The notes under the pieces: model-generated
What the model was told of the DNA's origin: nothing
Database searches by the model: none
What the model saw: only the letters and a program-made list of their open reading frames with translations
Assembly: GCF_946479885.1 (NCBI RefSeq)
Contig: NZ_CAMLHM010000031.1
Location: forward strand, 1 to 45,901
Source: an uncultured Devosia sp.
GTDB taxonomy: Bacteria > Pseudomonadota > Alphaproteobacteria > Rhizobiales > Devosiaceae
DNA length: 45,901 bases
Reading direction: 5' to 3'
Shown here: piece by piece, positions 1-8,858 of the stretch
Layout of the letters: each line of letters starts with the position of its first letter
Position numbering within the stretch: position 1 is the stretch's first letter
Made by a program: the position numbers and the translations under genes

Positions 1-146
1 TCCCCTATATCGCCCCTGCGTTTGACTGCGTGTCAGCGCGATTTCACACACGAGGCAGGCTTTCCGGGAACGGAAAACCATCCGGTGGCGGGCAACCGTC
101 GCAAGGCTTCGTGGAGGCATCAACCGGTAAACAAGGAGCAGCCATC
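1..146 (+). promoter_or_regulatory. rpsB: rpsB upstream region / 5' leader
   Basis: This is the untranslated stretch before ribosomal protein S2. It holds a small perfect hairpin at 61-76 (TTTCCG, loop GGAA, CGGAAA). The ribosome binding site AAGGAG lies at 133-138, 8 nt before the ATG at 147. S2 represses its own mRNA through the leader in enterobacteria, so a structured leader is expected, but I cannot match this one to a described motif. No promoter is convincing; it may lie left of the window. Confidence 0.35.
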
Positions 147-920
147 ATGGCACTGCCCGATTTTTCTATGCGTCAATTGCTCGAAGCAGGCGTTCACTTT
201 GGTCACCAGAAGCATCGCTGGAACCCGAAGATGGAGCGCTATATTTTCGGCGTTCGCAACGACATCCACATTCTCGACCTGAGCCAGACCGTGCCGGCCC
301 TGAGCCGCGCGCTGCAGCTGATCAGCGACACCGTTGCTGACGGTGGTCGCGTGCTCTTCGTGGGCACCAAGCGCCAGGCCGCTCCGCTGGTTGCCGAGGC
401 TGCCAAGCAGTCCGCCCAGTATTTCGTGAACTCCCGCTGGCTCGGCGGCACGCTGACCAACTGGCAGACCATCTCGAACTCGATCTCGCGCCTGCGCGAA
501 CTCGAGTCGATGAGCGAAGACGCACTCGCGCTGCGCACCAAGAAGGAGCGCCTGATGATGAGCCGCGAGCAGGAACGCCTTGAGCGTGACCTGGGCGGCA
601 TCAAGGACATGGGCAACCTGCCGTCCCTGCTGTTCGTCATCGACACCAACAAGGAAGCCAACGCGATCAAGGAAGCCCGCCGCCTGGGTATCCCGGTCGT
701 CGCCATCGTCGACACCAACTGCGATCCGGACACGGTCGACTACGCCATTCCGGGCAATGACGACGCCTCGCGCGCCCTCGAGCTCTATGTCTCGCTGGTC
801 TCCAAGGCCGCCATCGACGGCATCGGCCGTTCGGCTTCGGGCCTCGGCGCGGATCTGGGCGCTTCCGACCGCGCTCCGGCAGAAGACCTGCCGACCGACG
901 AAGCTCCGGCTGCCAACTAA
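147..920 (+). CDS. rpsB: 30S ribosomal protein S2
   Basis: This 257-residue protein is ribosomal protein S2 of the small subunit, needed for S1 binding and translation initiation. It starts with the typical [14 protein letters not shown] region and carries the family blocks [25 protein letters not shown] and [12 protein letters not shown]. The tail after about residue 230 is an acidic, alanine- and proline-rich extension. The start was chosen at MALPDFSM because AAGGAG sits 8 nt upstream; the frame stays open further upstream, but without family similarity. It is the first gene of the conserved rpsB-tsf-pyrH-frr cluster and ends 72 bp before tsf. Confidence 0.98.
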   Translation: MALPDFSMRQLLEAGVHFGHQKHRWNPKMERYIFGVRNDIHILDLSQTVPALSRALQLISDTVADGGRVLFVGTKRQAAPLVAEAAKQSAQYFVNSRWLGGTLTNWQTISNSISRLRELESMSEDALALRTKKERLMMSREQERLERDLGGIKDMGNLPSLLFVIDTNKEANAIKEARRLGIPVVAIVDTNCDPDTVDYAIPGNDDASRALELYVSLVSKAAIDGIGRSASGLGADLGASDRAPAEDLPTDEAPAAN

Positions 921-978
921 GTCCGTCATACGGACTTCATCTTGATCTGAACCATGCGGCCCCGGCAAAAGGGGCCGC
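919..978 (+). promoter_or_regulatory. Two hairpins between rpsB and tsf
   Basis: The rpsB-tsf gap contains two perfect stems. The first is AAGTCCG/CGGACTT (919-925 and 931-937), overlapping the rpsB stop. The second is GCGGCCCC/GGGGCCGC (956-963 and 971-978), ending just before the tsf ribosome binding site. Neither is followed by a T-run, so complete termination is unlikely. A partial terminator or RNA-processing role is plausible, since S2 is needed in smaller amounts than EF-Ts. This role is inferred. Confidence 0.5.
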
Positions 979-992
979 CGAAAGGTGTTATC

Positions 993-1925
993 ATGGTTGA
1001 AATTACTGCAAGCCTGGTCAAGCAGCTCCGCGACTCGACCGGCGTCGGGATGATGGACTGCAAGAAGGCCCTGGCCGAGACCAATGGCGACATGGAAGCT
1101 GCGGTCGACTGGCTGCGCACCCGTGGCCTGGCCAAGGCCGCCAAGAAGGCCGATCGCGTTGCCGCTGAAGGCCTGGTTGGCGTTGCCACCTCGGGCACCA
1201 AGGCTGCCGTCGTCGAAGTGAACTCGGAAACCGACTTCGTTGCCCGCAACGAGCAGTTCCAGGGCATTGTCAGCAACATTGCCAAGCTGTCGCTCGACGC
1301 CGATGGCGACGTGGTCAAGCTCGGCGAAATGCCGTTCCCCGGCTCGGGCCATTCGGTTTCGGCCGAACTGACCGAAGCCATCGCCAAGATCGGCGAGAAC
1401 ATGAACCTGCGCCGCACCGAAGTCGTTTCGGTCAGCGATGGCGTGGTGGAAAGCTATGTCCACAATGCCGTCAAGGGTGGCCTGGGCCGCATGGGCATCC
1501 TGGTGGCTCTCGAATCCACCGGTGACAAGGCCGCGCTGACTGCCCTGGGCAAGCAGCTTGCCATGCACATCGCAGCGACCAACCCGCTGTCGATCGATCC
1601 GGAAGACCTGGACCAGGCTGTTGTCGCCCGTGAGCGCGCCATCATCCTCGAGCAGGTCAAGGAATCGGGCAAGTCGGCCGAAATCGCCGAGAAGATGGTC
1701 GATGGCCGCATGCGCAAGTACTTCGAGGAAGTCACGCTGCTGGCGCAGACTTTCGTGATCGATGGCGAGACCAAGGTCCGCGATGCGATCAAGAATGCCG
1801 AGAAGGACGTTGGCGCTCCGATCAAGCTGACCCGCTTCGTGCGCTACGCGCTCGGCGAAGGCATCGAGAAGGTCGAGACCGACTTTGCTGCCGAAGTCGC
1901 CGCGACTGCCGGCGTCAAGGCGTAA
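993..1925 (+). CDS. tsf: Elongation factor Ts
   Basis: EF-Ts (310 residues) is the cytoplasmic guanine nucleotide exchange factor that recycles EF-Tu-GDP. The N-terminal UBA-like domain has the signature LRDSTGVGMMDCKKAL, followed by the EF-Tu-contacting motif NSETDFVARN near residue 80. Two repeated core subdomains follow, and the C-terminal part includes QTFVIDG. The ATG at 993 (MVEITASLVK) is preceded by AAAGG; an upstream in-frame ATG at 954 would add 13 residues foreign to the family, encoded in the intercistronic hairpin. The length is normal for alphaproteobacteria. Confidence 0.98.
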   Translation: MVEITASLVKQLRDSTGVGMMDCKKALAETNGDMEAAVDWLRTRGLAKAAKKADRVAAEGLVGVATSGTKAAVVEVNSETDFVARNEQFQGIVSNIAKLSLDADGDVVKLGEMPFPGSGHSVSAELTEAIAKIGENMNLRRTEVVSVSDGVVESYVHNAVKGGLGRMGILVALESTGDKAALTALGKQLAMHIAATNPLSIDPEDLDQAVVARERAIILEQVKESGKSAEIAEKMVDGRMRKYFEEVTLLAQTFVIDGETKVRDAIKNAEKDVGAPIKLTRFVRYALGEGIEKVETDFAAEVAATAGVKA

Positions 1926-1936
1926 GCACCGCATTC

Positions 1937-1963
1937 GGCGCGCGGGCCATTCGCCCGCGCGCC
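1937..1963 (+). terminator. GC-rich hairpin after tsf
   Basis: A perfect 11-bp inverted repeat (GGCGCGCGGGC at 1937-1947, GCCCGCGCGCC at 1953-1963) with a 5-nt loop lies 12 bp after the tsf stop. No T-tract follows, so it is a weak intrinsic terminator at best. It may be an mRNA-stabilising 3' end that separates tsf from pyrH. The remaining 166 bp to pyrH could carry a pyrH promoter, which I cannot place. Confidence 0.5.
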
Positions 1964-2129
1964 GCTCTCCCAGCTGGCCATGATTTGGCCCGGGATCGAG
2001 CGCAAAACCCCGCCGCAGGTGCATTTCGACCTGCGTGGCGCTTTCTTTTGAGGGCGCTTTTGCCTTAGTGTCGGTCGGGCGTTGCCGGATTCGGTGCCCC
2101 GCCGCGTGTTCCATAAAAGGGGTTTGCCG

Positions 2130-2849
2130 ATGGCGCCTGCCTACAAACGCATTTTGCTCAAGGTATCGGGCGAAGCGCTCAGTGGCGACCAGCAGTTCGG
2201 CATCCAACCGGAATTCCTCGATGGCGTCGCCCAGCAGATTGCTGGCGTTGCCAAGACGGGCGTCGAGATTGCCATCGTCACCGGTGGCGGCAACATCTTT
2301 CGCGGCATGGCCGTGGCTGCCAATGGTGGCGACCGCGTGACCGCCGACATGATGGGCACGCTGGGCACCGTCATCAATGCCCTGGCCCTGGCTGGTGCGC
2401 TCACCAATGCCGGCGTCAAAGCCAAGGTCTTCAGCGCCACCACCATGCCATCAGTCGCCGACACCTACACCGCTCGCGCTGCCAAGGCGGCGCTGGAAGA
2501 CGGCTATGTGGTCGTGCTGGGTGGCGGCATCGGCAATCCATTTTTCACCACCGACACCGCTGCCGCCTTGCGTGGCATCGAGCTGCAATGCGATGTCGTG
2601 CTCAAGGGCACCAATGTCGACGGTGTCTACTCGGCCGATCCCAAAAAGGATCCGAATGCGACGCGCTACGACCAGATCAGCCACGATGATGTCATCAAGC
2701 AGAACCTGCGGGTCATGGATACGGCGGCTTTCGCCCTTGCCCGCGACAACAACCTGCCGATAATCGTGTACTCGCTGGACGACAAGGAAGGCCTGGCCGG
2801 CGTTCTCGCCGGCCGTGTCCGCAGCACCCGCGTCGGCAAGCCGCTCTAG
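2130..2849 (+). CDS. pyrH: UMP kinase (uridylate kinase)
   Basis: PyrH (239 residues) phosphorylates UMP to UDP in pyrimidine nucleotide synthesis. It belongs to the amino-acid kinase fold rather than the NMP kinases. Visible motifs are LLKVSGEAL at the N-terminus (phosphate binding), VTGGGNIFRG, the UMP-binding DMMGTLGTVINAL, and GGIGNPFFTTDTAAALR. The ATG at 2130 follows AAAAGGGG with 7-8 nt spacing. An in-frame ATG at 2082 would add 16 residues without family similarity. It ends 19 bp before frr. Confidence 0.97.
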   Translation: MAPAYKRILLKVSGEALSGDQQFGIQPEFLDGVAQQIAGVAKTGVEIAIVTGGGNIFRGMAVAANGGDRVTADMMGTLGTVINALALAGALTNAGVKAKVFSATTMPSVADTYTARAAKAALEDGYVVVLGGGIGNPFFTTDTAAALRGIELQCDVVLKGTNVDGVYSADPKKDPNATRYDQISHDDVIKQNLRVMDTAAFALARDNNLPIIVYSLDDKEGLAGVLAGRVRSTRVGKPL

Positions 2850-2868
2850 CCTTTGAAGGAAGAAGACC

Positions 2869-3423
2869 ATGGCCTATGACCTATCCGATCTGAAGACCCG
2901 CATGCAGAAGTCCATTGCGTCGCTGCGCGATGAGCTGGCGGGCCTCAGGACCGGCCGTGCCAGTGCCAGCCTTCTGGAACCCGTTACCGTCGAAGCCTAT
3001 GGCTCGCGCATGCCGCTGAACCAGGTGGCGACCGTGACCGTCCCCGAGCCGCGCATGCTGAGCGTGCAGGTCTGGGACCGGCAGATGGCCAATGCGGTCG
3101 AAAAGGCCATTCGCGACAGTGGCCTGGGCCTCAACCCGATGGGTGAGGGGCAGGTCATCCGCGTGCCGCTGCCCGAGCTCAACGAGCAGCGCCGCAAGGA
3201 ACTGGCCAAGGTTGCGCACAACTATGCCGAAGCGGCCCGCGTGGCGGTTCGCCATATCCGTCGCGATGGCATGGATGCCCTCAAGAAGGCGGAAAAGGAC
3301 GGCGATATCAGCCAGGACGACTCGCGCGTCCAGTCTGACCTCGTCCAGAAGGCGACGGACGCGGCCGTGACCGAGATCGATCAGGTCCTGGCGGCCAAAG
3401 AAGCGGAAATCATGCAGGTCTAA
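2869..3423 (+). CDS. frr: Ribosome recycling factor
   Basis: RRF (184 residues) splits the post-termination 70S ribosome together with EF-G and IF3. The sequence has the three-helix-bundle signature LRTGRAS near residue 28, the domain II segment with [12 protein letters not shown], and the conserved [15 protein letters not shown] block. Length matches the family (about 185). A strong GGAAGAAG ribosome binding site lies just upstream of the ATG. It follows pyrH at 19 bp and precedes uppS at 29 bp, consistent with cotranscription. Confidence 0.98.
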   Translation: MAYDLSDLKTRMQKSIASLRDELAGLRTGRASASLLEPVTVEAYGSRMPLNQVATVTVPEPRMLSVQVWDRQMANAVEKAIRDSGLGLNPMGEGQVIRVPLPELNEQRRKELAKVAHNYAEAARVAVRHIRRDGMDALKKAEKDGDISQDDSRVQSDLVQKATDAAVTEIDQVLAAKEAEIMQV

Positions 3424-3452
3424 GTCGGCTGCGCTGCGCCAGGAGGGCGTAG

Positions 3453-4214
3453 ATGTCCATTGATCCAGCCATCAACACCGAATTCGCGCAGCGCCCGCGT
3501 CTGCGCATTCCGGCGCATATGGGCGTGATCATGGACGGCAATGGCCGCTGGGCGCAGGCCCGCGGCAAGCGCCGTACCGAAGGCCATATCGAGGGCGTCA
3601 AGGCGCTCCGCAACCTGGTTGAGCTGTGCATCAACTATGGCGTGGGGCACCTGACGGTATTCAGCTTCTCCTCCGAGAACTGGACGAGGCCCAAGGACGA
3701 GATTTCGTTCATCTTCAATCTCCTGCGGCGCTTTGTTGCGTCAGACCTTCAGCGATTGATCCGCAACAATGTTCGTGTGCGCATCATCGGCAGCCGCGAG
3801 GGGCTCGAACCGAGCCTGGTGCGGCTGATCGACGATGTGGAAGCCAAGACGGAGGCCAATACCGGCCTCGTGCTGATCGTGGCCTTCAACTATGGCGGCA
3901 AGGCCGAGATCGCCGAAGCAGCGCGCAAGCTGGCGCGCGAAGTCGCTGCCGGACGCCTGTCGCCCGAGGCGATCACCGAAGACGCCATCGCGGGCGCTCT
4001 CTACACCGCCGGCCTGCCGGATCCCGACCTGATCATCCGGACCAGCGGCGAGCAGCGCATTTCCAATTTCCTGCTCTGGCAGGCTGCCTATGCCGAATTC
4101 GTCTTCGTCGAGGAGAACTGGCCCGATTTCAACGAGGCCAGCTTCGTTCGCGTGCTCGAGACGTTCTCGCGGCGCGACCGGCGCTTTGGCGGCATTGAGG
4201 CAGTGCAATCTTGA
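3453..4214 (+). CDS. uppS: Undecaprenyl diphosphate synthase
   Basis: This 253-residue cis-prenyltransferase adds eight isopentenyl units to farnesyl diphosphate to make undecaprenyl diphosphate, the precursor of the lipid carrier for peptidoglycan and surface polysaccharides. The catalytic Asp28 lies in GVIMDGNGRWA. Other family blocks are FSFSSENW, IIRTSGEQRISNFLLWQ and ENWPDF. AGGAGGGCG precedes the ATG. The 3' end overlaps the cdsA start (TTGA), suggesting translational coupling of carrier-lipid and phospholipid synthesis. Confidence 0.97.
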   Translation: MSIDPAINTEFAQRPRLRIPAHMGVIMDGNGRWAQARGKRRTEGHIEGVKALRNLVELCINYGVGHLTVFSFSSENWTRPKDEISFIFNLLRRFVASDLQRLIRNNVRVRIIGSREGLEPSLVRLIDDVEAKTEANTGLVLIVAFNYGGKAEIAEAARKLAREVAAGRLSPEAITEDAIAGALYTAGLPDPDLIIRTSGEQRISNFLLWQAAYAEFVFVEENWPDFNEASFVRVLETFSRRDRRFGGIEAVQS

Positions 4215-5071
4215 GCAATCCGGGCGATCCTGCGTCAGAGCCTGCCCCCGGTCGTCGCCGCACCTGGGCCGACCTCGGGCCCCGCCTCGTCTCCGCCATG
4301 GTGCTGATCGCGCTGACCGCGACGGCGCTCTATATCGGCGGCTATGTTTTTGCCGCCGTGGTGGGCGCGGTCTTTGCTGGCGCCTATCGCGAGTGGGAGA
4401 CCATGGTGTCCCGCGCGCCGCTGACGCCCGCAGGGATGGTACTCATAGCCCTGGTCGCCGTATCGGGCCTGGTCCATCCGCTGTTCGGACCACTGGGTAC
4501 GATCGCCGTCATCGCGCTGGCCTGCCTCGTTGCCATTGCCATGCGCGGGGAGGGGGTGCTGTGGCGCATCCTCGGCCTGGTCATCTACGGCGCTATCATC
4601 ATCGCGGCGCTGGCCATGCGCGGCGATACGCTGACCGGGGTCTGGGCTGGCGTCTATCTCGGCACGGTGGTGTGGATGACCGACTCGGCTGCGTTCTTCA
4701 CCGGAAGGCAGATCGGGGGCGAGAAGCTGGCGCCGCAAATATCGCCGTCCAAGACCTGGTCGGGCGCATTGGGCGGACTGGCTTTGGGCACCGGGGCAGG
4801 GCTCCTGTTCTGGGTCGTTGCCACCGATTCGCAGTGGTGGATCGGGCTTGTCCTGTCAGCGGCGATCAGCGTGCTGGGCCAGCTCGGCGATCTCAGCGAA
4901 AGCGCCATCAAGCGGCATTTCCGCATCAAGGATAGCGGCGACATTATTCCCGGGCATGGCGGCTTGATGGATCGGCTCGACAGCCTCACATTCGGCGTCT
5001 TGCTGGTGCTGTTGGTCGGCGCGCTGCATGCCGGCTACGGCGGGGTCGCCGAAGGCCTGCTCTACTGGTAG
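4211..5071 (+). CDS. cdsA: Phosphatidate cytidylyltransferase (CDP-diacylglycerol synthase)
   Basis: CdsA (286 residues) converts phosphatidic acid and CTP to CDP-diacylglycerol, the branch point of phospholipid synthesis, in the inner membrane. Several hydrophobic helices are visible. The C-terminal signature is present: SPSKTWSGALGG, then GDLSESAIKRHFRIKDSGDIIPGHGGLMDR. The start is a TTG at 4211 overlapping the uppS stop, with GAGGCAG about 7 nt upstream. No later ATG keeps a sensible N-terminus. dxr, which sits in this cluster in E. coli, is absent on both sides. Confidence 0.95.
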   Translation: MSNPGDPASEPAPGRRRTWADLGPRLVSAMVLIALTATALYIGGYVFAAVVGAVFAGAYREWETMVSRAPLTPAGMVLIALVAVSGLVHPLFGPLGTIAVIALACLVAIAMRGEGVLWRILGLVIYGAIIIAALAMRGDTLTGVWAGVYLGTVVWMTDSAAFFTGRQIGGEKLAPQISPSKTWSGALGGLALGTGAGLLFWVVATDSQWWIGLVLSAAISVLGQLGDLSESAIKRHFRIKDSGDIIPGHGGLMDRLDSLTFGVLLVLLVGALHAGYGGVAEGLLYW

Positions 5072-5114
5072 GACGCAGCGCCCTCGGGCCGCAGCCTGCT
5101 CAACAAGGAAGACC

Positions 5115-6530
5115 ATGTTCGATTTCATCTATTGGCTCTTGTCCTATGTGGTGCCGTTCCTCGCCGTCCTGACCGTCATCGTCTTTGTGCACGAGATGGG
5201 GCACTACCTAGTGGCCCGATGGAACGGCGTGGCGATCGATGCCTTCTCGATCGGCTTCGGCAAGGAGCTGATCGGGCGAACCGACAAGCACGGCACGCGC
5301 TGGAAGATCTCGGCGATACCCCTGGGCGGCTACGTACGCTTCACCGGCGACATGAATGCCGCCAGCGTGCCCGACCCGGAGGCGCTGGCCAATATCGACC
5401 CGGCGTTGGCGCCGCGGTTGTTTGCCAACAAAAATGTCTGGCAGCGCATTGCGGTCGTGGTCGCAGGACCACTGGCCAATGTCATCCTGACCTTCGTTAT
5501 TCTCTATGCATTGCTGCTGGGCTACGGCCGCTACGTCACCACGCCTGTCGTGGCCGAGGTGGCGATGAACTCCGTGGCGGAAGAAGCCGGTATCCTGCCC
5601 GGCGACAGACTGGTTGCGGTCGATGGCTATGCCGTTCGCGGCTTCGAGGATTTCGACCGCCTGATCGCCACCAGCCCGGGGCGCCCTGCCACGGTCGAGC
5701 TCGATCGGGGCGGCGAGAGCCGAACGGTGGTGGTCGTGCCCGACGCCAATGAAGCGAAGGATCGCTTTGGCAACCGTCAGAGGGTTGGTGAGGTGGGGGC
5801 CTATGCCTTCGTGCTGCCGCCTGTTGTCGGCTCGGTTCTCGACGGTTCGCCGGCCAAGGCCGCCGGTATCGAGGCGGGCGATGTCATGGTCTCGGTCGAC
5901 GGCCAGCGGATCGAGGATTTCCAAGGCTTTCAGCGCCTGGTGGTCGACAAGCCTGGCCAGTTGGTAACGATCGCGCTGGAGAGGTCGGGCCAGCTCAAGA
6001 CGGTCGTGCTCGTGCCCGAAGCCACTGAGGTGGAGACCCGCACCGGCGGCACCGAGACCATTGGCCGAGTCGGTATCGGTTCGGCTGCACCGGACGCCGT
6101 CGAGCGCACCGTCTACCGGCCTGGGCCCTTCGAGGCGCTCGGAATGACGGTGGAAGAGATCCGCTTCATTATTCAGCGGACAGCGGCGTTTCTTGGCGAT
6201 TTCTTCGTTGGCCGCGGTGATGTCGAGCAGTTGGGCGGGCCGGTCAAGGTCGCCAGGGTGTCGGGCGAAGTAGCCACACTGGGCATAGTAGCGCTGGTCA
6301 ACCTCACCGCCTTGCTCTCGCTAAATATCGGTATTTTCAACCTTTTACCCGTTCCGATGCTCGACGGCGGGCATCTAATGTACTATCTGATTGAAGCTGT
6401 CAGGGGACGTCCGCTGAGCATGCGAGTACAGGAAATGGGCTTCCGCTTCGGATTTGCCCTGGTTCTGGCACTCATGGTGTTCACGCTGTTCAACGACACG
6501 CTGTTCGCCTATTTCGGAATCCTGCGTTAG
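5115..6530 (+). CDS. rseP: RseP-family site-2 intramembrane zinc metalloprotease
   Basis: This 471-residue inner-membrane protease belongs to the S2P family that cleaves anti-sigma factors or other membrane proteins after site-1 cleavage. The zinc site HEMGH is at residues 26-30 in the first membrane helix. The second half has NLLPVPMLDGGH, with the third metal ligand in LDG. Two periplasmic PDZ domains follow each other, each with a GD-x-V/L-x-x-VDG core (ILPGDRLVAVDG and IEAGDVMVSVDG). The two-PDZ layout matches E. coli RseP; some alphaproteobacterial homologues have one. AAGGAAG lies 4 nt before the ATG at 5115. The cleaved substrate is not visible here. Confidence 0.95.
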   Translation: MFDFIYWLLSYVVPFLAVLTVIVFVHEMGHYLVARWNGVAIDAFSIGFGKELIGRTDKHGTRWKISAIPLGGYVRFTGDMNAASVPDPEALANIDPALAPRLFANKNVWQRIAVVVAGPLANVILTFVILYALLLGYGRYVTTPVVAEVAMNSVAEEAGILPGDRLVAVDGYAVRGFEDFDRLIATSPGRPATVELDRGGESRTVVVVPDANEAKDRFGNRQRVGEVGAYAFVLPPVVGSVLDGSPAKAAGIEAGDVMVSVDGQRIEDFQGFQRLVVDKPGQLVTIALERSGQLKTVVLVPEATEVETRTGGTETIGRVGIGSAAPDAVERTVYRPGPFEALGMTVEEIRFIIQRTAAFLGDFFVGRGDVEQLGGPVKVARVSGEVATLGIVALVNLTALLSLNIGIFNLLPVPMLDGGHLMYYLIEAVRGRPLSMRVQEMGFRFGFALVLALMVFTLFNDTLFAYFGILR

Positions 6531-6531
6531 C

Positions 6532-6625
6532 CCTTGGTTAACCTTGGTTTGTAAGGTGTTGCAGGAATACAAGTGCACCAAGCTTTTGCTAAGCACGACG
6601 AGGCTTGCGCCTTGTCCTTGGTTAA
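6532..6625 (+). repeat. Three copies of CCTTGGTT between rseP and bamA
   Basis: The 184-bp rseP-bamA gap has two tandem copies one helical turn apart (CCTTGGTTAA at 6532-6541, CCTTGGTT at 6542-6549) and a third identical to the first at 6616-6625. The spacing suits a protein-binding site or bamA promoter element. I do not recognise the regulator, and no sigma factor hexamer pair stands out. Confidence 0.4.
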
Positions 6626-6714
6626 AAAGACGGTAAAACGGTGCAATGGAGTTAGCTTGGGGGAGCGCTGTGCATGGCGATTCTCCGGGCCTGGTCGCAG
6701 AAGGCAATAATAAT

Positions 6715-8835
6715 ATGATCCATCCCACCAAGCTGATGCGCGGCGCCCTCCTGGCGCTTGCGATTCTGGGTGCCGCTCCGCTAGCCGGGCCCAGCATCCC
6801 GCTTCTTGGCGCTGTGACTGCTCAGGCTCAGGAACAACTGGTCGGCTCGGTGCTCTTCGAGGGTAACCGTCGCTTCTCCGACAGCCAGCTTCTCGCCATG
6901 GTCGACGTGTCGGCCTCCGGCATATTCACCCAGCAGCGGCTGGCCGCGGATATCGAGAGTATCCGCCAGGCCTATGATCGCGACGGGTTCCTGTCCGTCT
7001 CCGTGACGGCGCGTACCGAACCGACCGATGACGGTCGCGTTCGCGTCATCTTCAATGTCAACGAAGGCAATCGCGCGGGCATCGCTGCGATCAACTTCAC
7101 CGGCAATAACAGCTTCGGGGCCAACAGCCTCAAGAGCAACATGCTCACCAAGGAGACCGGCATCCTGAGCTGGCTCTTCAAGGATGACGGCTATGACGAG
7201 CAGAAGCTCGCCGTCGACCGCGAGCGTATCCGGCTCTTCTACGCCAATCGTGGATATCCGGACGCCCAGGTGACCTCGGTGGGCGAGTATGATGCCACCA
7301 AGAATGCCTACTTCATCAACTTCACCATCAATGAAGGGCAGAAGTACGAATTCTCCAACGTTGGTATCGAAACCAGCATTTCCGGCCTCGACACCAATGC
7401 CCTCAAGGGCACGGTACAGACCGGGCAGGGCGCTTCCTATTCGGCCAGCGACCTGCAGCAGTCCATCGAAGACATGGCCTACGAGGCCACTGTCCAGGGC
7501 TACTCCTTTGTCGACGTCCGCGCTCGTCTTGACCGCGATGTCGCCAACGGCACCTTCAACGTTACCTATCTGGTGGATGAGGGCGCGCGTCTCTATGTCG
7601 AGCGCATCAACATCACCGGCAATACCAAGACCCGTGACTTCGTGATCCGTCGCGAGCTGGAGTTCGCTGAAGGCGACCCCTTCAATCGTGCACTGGTGGT
7701 TCGTGGTCGCGAGAACATTGATGGGCTGGGTTTCTTCTCGGCTGTCGACGTGACGACCGGCCCGGGCTCGGCGCCTGACAAGGTTGTCGTCAATATTGCG
7801 GTGACCGAAACCTCCACGGGTGAATATGGCGCGACGGCGGGTTACTCGACCGTTGACGGTATCCTGGGCGAAGTGTCGCTGAGCGAGCGGAATTTCCTTG
7901 GTCGCGGCCAGTATCTGCGTGCCGCCCTTGGTGCGTCGCAGTCGGGTCGTACCTTTGACTTCTCGTTCACCGAACCGCGCTTCATGGGCCTCAAGGTCTC
8001 GGCCGGCGTCGACGTCTATCACCGCATCAGCGATGAATCGGCAGCGAGCTTCTACGGCTCGGAGTCGACCGGTGGGCAGTTCCGCGTGGGCATCCCGCTG
8101 ACGTCGGACCTGTCGGGCACGGTGTTTGCTGGCATGGAACGCAAGGTCATTGTCGACAAGAACCCCGACAATTCCCTGCTCGTTGCCAATGGCCAGGAGT
8201 TCTACAAGGGCTTCGTCGGTTACACGCTGACCTACAACACGCTCGACGATAGCAAGCACCCGACCGAAGGCATGCTGGCGACGTTTACCCAGCAGTATAT
8301 CGGCTGGAACCACAGCTTGGTTCGCTCCGAGGCCCGTGCGCGCTACTTCGTGCCCGTCGTCGAGGATAGCGGGATCGTTGCGAGCCTGCGTGGCCAGGCC
8401 GGTATCATCAACGACCTGAGCGGCAATGGCGTCCACTCCGTGGAATCCTTCACCGCCGGTTCGCAGCTGATCCGTGGCTTCGAGGGTCGTGGTCTTGGGC
8501 CGCGCATCCAGAATGGCGAGTATCTTGGTGCGGTTGCCTATGCCGGCGTCTCGGCTGAGGTGCAGTTCCCGATCCCCGGCGTGCCGGAAAGCTACGGCCT
8601 GAGCGGTGCCGTCTGGGCCGATGCGGCCTGGATCGACGGCGTGAACGTGCCGCGTCTGGATGGCAACACCGTGGACCCGAACAGCATTGATGTGCCGTGG
8701 CGGACGTCGATTGGTGCCTCGCTGATCTGGGAAAGCCCGTTTGGCCCGCTGCGTGGCGACTTTGCCCACGTGATCAACAAGTCGACTGCGGATCGTACCC
8801 AGGTCTTCCAGCTGACGATGTCCAGCTTGTTCTAG
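6715..8835 (+). CDS. bamA: Outer membrane protein assembly factor BamA, four-POTRA form
   Basis: BamA inserts beta-barrel proteins into the outer membrane. The ATG at 6715 gives 706 residues; AGAAGG lies about 10 nt upstream, and a signal peptide runs to about residue 39 (ends TAQAQ). Four POTRA domains follow, at about 41-118, 119-208, 209-290 and 291-367, then a 16-strand barrel with the conserved RGFE motif and a C-terminal phenylalanine. Most alphaproteobacterial BamA proteins are about 770-800 residues with five POTRAs. From remembered family sequences, the first domain here matches POTRA2 (FEGNRRF, GRVRVIFNVNEG) and the last matches POTRA5 (YVERINITGNTKTRD), so POTRA1 is the missing one. 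The upstream gap is too short to hide it. Confidence 0.95.
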   Translation: MIHPTKLMRGALLALAILGAAPLAGPSIPLLGAVTAQAQEQLVGSVLFEGNRRFSDSQLLAMVDVSASGIFTQQRLAADIESIRQAYDRDGFLSVSVTARTEPTDDGRVRVIFNVNEGNRAGIAAINFTGNNSFGANSLKSNMLTKETGILSWLFKDDGYDEQKLAVDRERIRLFYANRGYPDAQVTSVGEYDATKNAYFINFTINEGQKYEFSNVGIETSISGLDTNALKGTVQTGQGASYSASDLQQSIEDMAYEATVQGYSFVDVRARLDRDVANGTFNVTYLVDEGARLYVERINITGNTKTRDFVIRRELEFAEGDPFNRALVVRGRENIDGLGFFSAVDVTTGPGSAPDKVVVNIAVTETSTGEYGATAGYSTVDGILGEVSLSERNFLGRGQYLRAALGASQSGRTFDFSFTEPRFMGLKVSAGVDVYHRISDESAASFYGSESTGGQFRVGIPLTSDLSGTVFAGMERKVIVDKNPDNSLLVANGQEFYKGFVGYTLTYNTLDDSKHPTEGMLATFTQQYIGWNHSLVRSEARARYFVPVVEDSGIVASLRGQAGIINDLSGNGVHSVESFTAGSQLIRGFEGRGLGPRIQNGEYLGAVAYAGVSAEVQFPIPGVPESYGLSGAVWADAAWIDGVNVPRLDGNTVDPNSIDVPWRTSIGASLIWESPFGPLRGDFAHVINKSTADRTQVFQLTMSSLF

Positions 8836-8858
8836 CCGTTGTGGCATGAAACAGTTCA

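Noticed and set aside
1937..1963. Full Rho-independent terminator after tsf
   Set aside because: The stem is strong, but there is no T-tract; kept only as a weak terminator or mRNA-end hairpin.
120..2207. Minus-strand open frame of almost 700 codons opposite rpsB, tsf and pyrH
   Set aside because: High-GC codon bias leaves the antisense frame open. It has no family similarity and lies opposite three certain genes.
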